Below are positions 59,481 through 64,000 of a stretch of DNA of 64,000 nucleotides, one piece after another. Position 1 is the stretch's first letter. Every line of letters begins with the position of its first letter. Made by a program: the position numbers and the translations under genes. The notes below the pieces were generated by a model. It was given only the letters and a program-made list of their open reading frames with translations. It had not been told where the DNA came from and ran no database searches. This DNA is from Rosa chinensis (lineage: Eukaryota > Streptophyta > Magnoliopsida > Rosales > Rosaceae), in contig NC_037094.1 in the NCBI RefSeq assembly GCF_002994745.2, positions 6,370,001-6,434,000 on the forward strand, given 5' to 3'.

Positions 59481-61610
59481 TGACACTACTGTTTCGTCAA
59501 AGATTTATTGTTTATAAAAAATATCTACTTATAATAGATTTAGTCATGTTTTATTGTTCACTATAGTGAATGACGTTCACAGTTTTAAATTAAATTCTTT
59601 TATATCAAATTTCTGATAAAAATAAGTCGTTAGATCGAAAATTAAAAACATCATGCGTAAGTAGTATTTGTCTAACCCCATTTTCTTATTGTCTAATTGG
59701 TAGATCGGACATGCACAATCATCTCCCGCCCATTATTCACTTCTCATGAAAGAAACTAACTAGCTAGCTATTGATTCAGTCATTTTTCTCCACTCACAAT
59801 GTTGAATGATGTATATGGTGTTCTTCCTCTGTGAGATAAAAAAATAAAAAACTTCACCACATTGAAAATTGAAACTATGATGCATATGTAGCTAGTTACT
59901 CATGCTATCTTGGTCAATAAGCAAGAATAGGAAGAATGAGACTAAACGTTAATGTTTTCAATTTATGTACTAATCATCGCAATAATTACAACAGGACTGC
60001 ATCAAGGGCTTGACCTATATATCTACAAGAGGTGAAGAATATTTGTTGAGTTTGGTTGCCCTCCACCTCCACTATAAAACTTTTGAAATTCCAAGCTTAT
60101 AATTAGGAGTCGAATTCATGTGAAACCCATTATCCATAGATAATTAAATTATGATAGATTCTCAGGTGAATAATAATTAGCACTCATATATTAAGAGAAT
60201 TAATTCGCAAAAAGGTTTTGTAAATTGTGTATGGTATAAGAAATTAAGAATAGGGAGACGACATTCTCTGTCGGGTACTTTGCTTTGCGTGCTTGAATAT
60301 CATTGGGTATCGGGTCGGGCCAAGGGAGGCTTTTGTTTGTTTCCTGGAGGGGGTGGGGGGCCCCCGCGGCGGAGGAGAGGGTGGGGGACCGGCGGGGGTG
60401 TGGCTGGGCCTACGGAGGGAGACCACCTTCTTGATTGGATCAAAATCTCATGATTGGATGGATGATTGGTTTAGCGGTGGCTCGATGGTGGTTTTAATAG
60501 CTCGAGCTCTTTTGTTAATAAATGAGGGTGCTCCTTTTTTGCACCAGTAGTCTTGTGCTTACCCTTGTAGTTTGGCCTTATAATTCTTCTTTACCTTGCA
60601 AATTTGGAGAGGGATATATCATTTGGTAAATAAATTTATTGAACAATGTTTTATTGAATTCAAAAGTTTTGGTTGCAATGCAAATTGTTTGAATTAAATT
60701 TTCTTATGTCTTACTATTGATTTATTTTGAGAGGCTATATTCAAATCATCAGTACTGTAAAATTTAGATAGTAAAAATGAAAACGACCTTTTTCCCTCAA
60801 TTCCATATCTTTTCCTTTCAAGATGGTAAAGGAAGAAACTTGTTAAAAATCGATGTTTAGAAGTTTAGAGCATTTAAGCATTTAAAATTGTTCATGTTAT
60901 TTATAGAAGAAAATTTTAATTCCGTCATTGTTTGTTTATGTTTTGCTTAACCTATTAAGCATTTTGTTTATGTACTTAACCGTTGAACTTGTCATATGAG
61001 ACGATCTAAATTATCCCTTTATTACCAAAATTCCCATAAAACAAGATACCTTATATTGTTTTAACCAGAGTTTTTGGTATGGATTGGTCGACATTGTCTT
61101 CGAAAATCGCACAACTATATGCACAATAGAGATATAATCTTTGTCTCTATTTGATGACTTTAAAAACACGTACAGAAGCCCTCTCCTTCCAAACATGTCT
61201 AAACAAGCCTTTATATCTTATATCTTATCCAAAATACGTCAAATGCACCATATCCCAACACGTTATCTTCATCCTAAAGTAAGAAATTATACAAGGCGAG
61301 CTAGCTATGCTATCATATATGGCACCACCTCCCCTAAACAAGGCGAGCTAGCAACCAGGTCCCAGTCTTCTTCACCTTATTGAAGCCTGTGAACCCTAGA
61401 GAGGGTCATCATCTTATAGATGCACTAACCCAAATGTGAAATAGAGACAGTATTCTTTTTGTTCTAGCTAGTTTTTAACTTTTACAGCCCAGAGTTTTGT
61501 GTGGCTCTGGTGGTTTCTGTAATCAAAGTAAGATAAAGCCAGATGAATATATATATATATATATTTATATATTGGGGTAATCATAATGCATACTTTCCCT
61601 AGGTAACAAG

Positions 61611-61664
<54 letters not shown>

Positions 61665-61738
61665 CACATGATGTTGTATTTGCTTTGGTCTCTTCTAGCT
61701 TCCTATCGGGTACCTCCATTATGCGTTGTGACTTGTGA

Positions 61739-61784
<46 letters not shown>

Positions 61785-64000
61785 AATTGTTGAGCCAAGA
61801 AAGCCAGAAATTTTATCCCAGTTTGCCTTGAAATGGCATTGTATTCCTCTTTTTGATGGTAACGTGAGAGAGAGGCTATAAGATTGGCATTTAAAATTAT
61901 TAATACATGCCTCACTTTTATTGGACATTGTAGCTAGAAACCTTATGTGTGGCAGCTCGATCAAATGCTTTGTCAGCTTTCCTATCGCAATTCCAATAAA
62001 GCATTGAGATTCCAAGAGATGAAATCCAATGACCGGATTTCAACCACGACAAAAACCATCTTCCTTTTCCTCAGTGAAGAAAACAAAACCAAATGACAGA
62101 TATGAGGTTAAACAAAGTACTTTCAATTCCAAAAACTCATAAGAAATGCCATCATGTCTTGTACATACAGTCTTTTCCTATCACTGTTCTTGTCAAATTG
62201 GTATGTGTATGGTATTTTGTTTCAAGTTGGTATGTATATAGTATATTCTCTTCATACTACTGGGATTTGGGCGAAACGATTAGTTATTGCATAAAATTAA
62301 TATATCAATACATTAGTGTACTGTAGACTTTCCGTGTGACTTTAAGGATGAAGTTTGAATCCGCTCCCAATCTCTATAATCTCTTTGGCCTCCTTAGCAT
62401 TAGCAAAAAGAAAAATGCTTTGAACGAGTGATAACTTTGTTAGAGAATCCAATTAATCACAGCTTGCAAAGTTTCAGCCTTTTATAAGAAGAGAATCCAG
62501 CATGAGTACATGTTATTATCTAAAATGATAACTTATTTATTTTAAACATTCTTTGCTCAGTGCTGCTTAATTATAAATAATTGGTCAAACTTCCAATTCA
62601 AATGCTATATATCTGTTATCCTCTGCATCATCCATAAGTTCACAAAGTGGCAAAGACGGTCGATTGCTCTATATCTAGCTGACTAGCTAGGTATTCGATC
62701 ATAAACCTTTTGCTGCTACTAATCAAGTCCAACTTGTTGAATAAAATGAATTACCTTTTCCCTTAGGTGAGGACACCTGCATGTAGCTCGATCGTAACAA
62801 GAACTTAGGGTCTAGGCCTGGTTTTAGGGTTTCACCGATAATGCATATACAAGATATATACCTGCTTGTAAATAATTGGAATTCCAGCAGTTTCTGATAG
62901 TTTTGAGTTTTGAGGGAAAATGGTTATAAATGCAAATGATGAACAGTTCAAACTCATGGAATTATATACAGTTGTAGATACTCAAGTTGCAAGAAGGATT
63001 GAAGAATAATTAATTTCAATCTACTGAAGGATACTGATCGATGAACGAGCTATTATTACAATATTTGCAAGTCAAAACTTGAGAAATTAGAATGCAATCC
63101 TTATGTTCCACTGTTTTTTGAAAGAGAGAATATAACAGCATTATGACTATGAATAATGGTTTCTGTCCAGTACCCCTTAAATAGGTCCCCCTGCCCTTTA
63201 TTTTCACAGGACAAAGCATGTTTTCCCAGGCAAATAAAGGTAAGAATATGTCAATCCAATATAACACAATAATCAAACACTTAATTAGTGAGATCTGTGT
63301 TATTTTTTCGTTCAATCACAATCTAAACAGCTGGTTTTTAACTAAGCAGGCTGTGTTCTCTTTATGAACAAAAGGTTAAAGGGAAAAAGAGAAAGACAAC
63401 CAGCAATCCAAAATCCCATTGCTGGATTTTAATTCCCCCCTTTTAGCAGAAAAAAAAAAGTTGTTTTGATGCAGTTGACTTAATTCTCAACGGCTATGAT
63501 GAAGCGTGTGTTGTTTCCAGGAGACAAAATCATGGTCTTTATGCTTGATAAAGATGAAGGGTGGTGATGCTAAGAAAAAAATGGAGCAAAACCTTTCTGT
63601 TCTTTTGCAATACTTGTGGGTCTCTCTCTCTCTCTCTGTGACACACCCACCCACTAACACACAAATTGGGATGCTGCGCGCTAAGTATGGTTTTAAAGCC
63701 AGAGACCTTATAATGAGCAATGTTGACTAACATATAAACACACCAAAATGACTATGTTCATGAATAATAGGCATTTTTTGGAATTGGATGATTACTCTCA
63801 ATCATATATATGTTATATGCTATTCTCTCAATCATATGTGTTCTATTTTGTTCGTCGACCACATTATCTTGATCTTTTGAAATTTTCTCACTCATTTTAA
63901 AATTTTACTCCTACTTAAGTATGTTTTACACATTTAATAAGCATCTTAACCGCTCCATGTACACAAACACAAATTTCCATATTTTAGTGAAAGCCAGCAT
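59481..64000. other. Intergenic sequence to the window end
   Basis: No gene is recognised. Contains a GC-rich patch at 60310-60425 and TA microsatellites at 61547-61571, 61613-61654 (followed by CA units) and 61739-61782. The small frames (for example 63506-63730) have no family features. Confidence 0.5.
61613..61782. repeat. Two long (TA)n microsatellites with a (CA)n tail
   Basis: About 21 TA units at 61613-61654 followed by CA units, and about 20 TA units at 61739-61782, after a smaller tract at 61547-61571. Confidence 0.95.

Noticed and set aside
63506..63730. 74-codon frame near the window end
   Set aside because: No family character; part of it is a CT-rich simple tract.

Overview
This window is plant nuclear DNA. 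Genes have introns with GT..AG borders, the background is AT-rich, and the families present are plant ones (Dof factor, plastid beta-amylase, ORM protein). It is full of plant-type non-autonomous transposons and contains one Ty1/copia element. A eudicot is likely; Rosaceae is only my guess from the look of the repeats.

Layout. 1-21.9 kb is almost entirely transposon-derived: a hAT-like/CACTA-like composite (1149-4128), a Mutator-like element (4151-5532, 9-bp target duplication), a complete but coding-dead copia retrotransposon (5744-12172, 5-bp duplication AGATC), another Mutator-like element (12918-14356), a tRNA-derived SINE and gene-poor sequence. 21.9-34 kb is the main genic stretch: a Dof transcription factor (plus strand, 2 exons), an ORM/ORMDL sphingolipid regulator (minus, 3 exons), a BTB/POZ protein (minus, single coding exon) and a secreted cysteine-rich defensin-like peptide (plus, 2 exons). 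32-50.7 kb holds three diverged copies of one local segment. Copy A (about 31.94-34.32 kb) has the intact defensin-like gene and a fragment of a second gene. Copy B (about 37.65-38.64 kb) has only a broken defensin exon. Copy C (about 47.83-50.72 kb) has the second gene, probably plastid-targeted, interrupted by one in-frame stop. Between the copies lie Mutator-like, hAT and Harbinger-like insertions, including a four-layer nest at 39.8-43.4 kb.

51.2-57.2 kb is the most unusual part. A five-exon plastid beta-amylase-like gene (minus) with degenerate active-site motifs lies head to head with a five-exon gene that joins two adenylosuccinate-lyase-like domains in one continuous 959-residue frame. 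Both lyase domains have lost the mobile catalytic signature loop (canonical SSTMPHKVNPIDFEN). Copy 1 also has Asp in place of the catalytic His; copy 2 keeps the His. I regard this intact tandem pseudoenzyme fusion, beside a probable inactive amylase, as the main novelty.

57.2-64 kb is intergenic. It holds a SINE split by a hAT element (both with target duplications), microsatellites and a GC-rich patch, and I see no convincing gene.

All family names come from reading the translations against remembered family motifs. No search was run, so splice sites and orthology are predictions.
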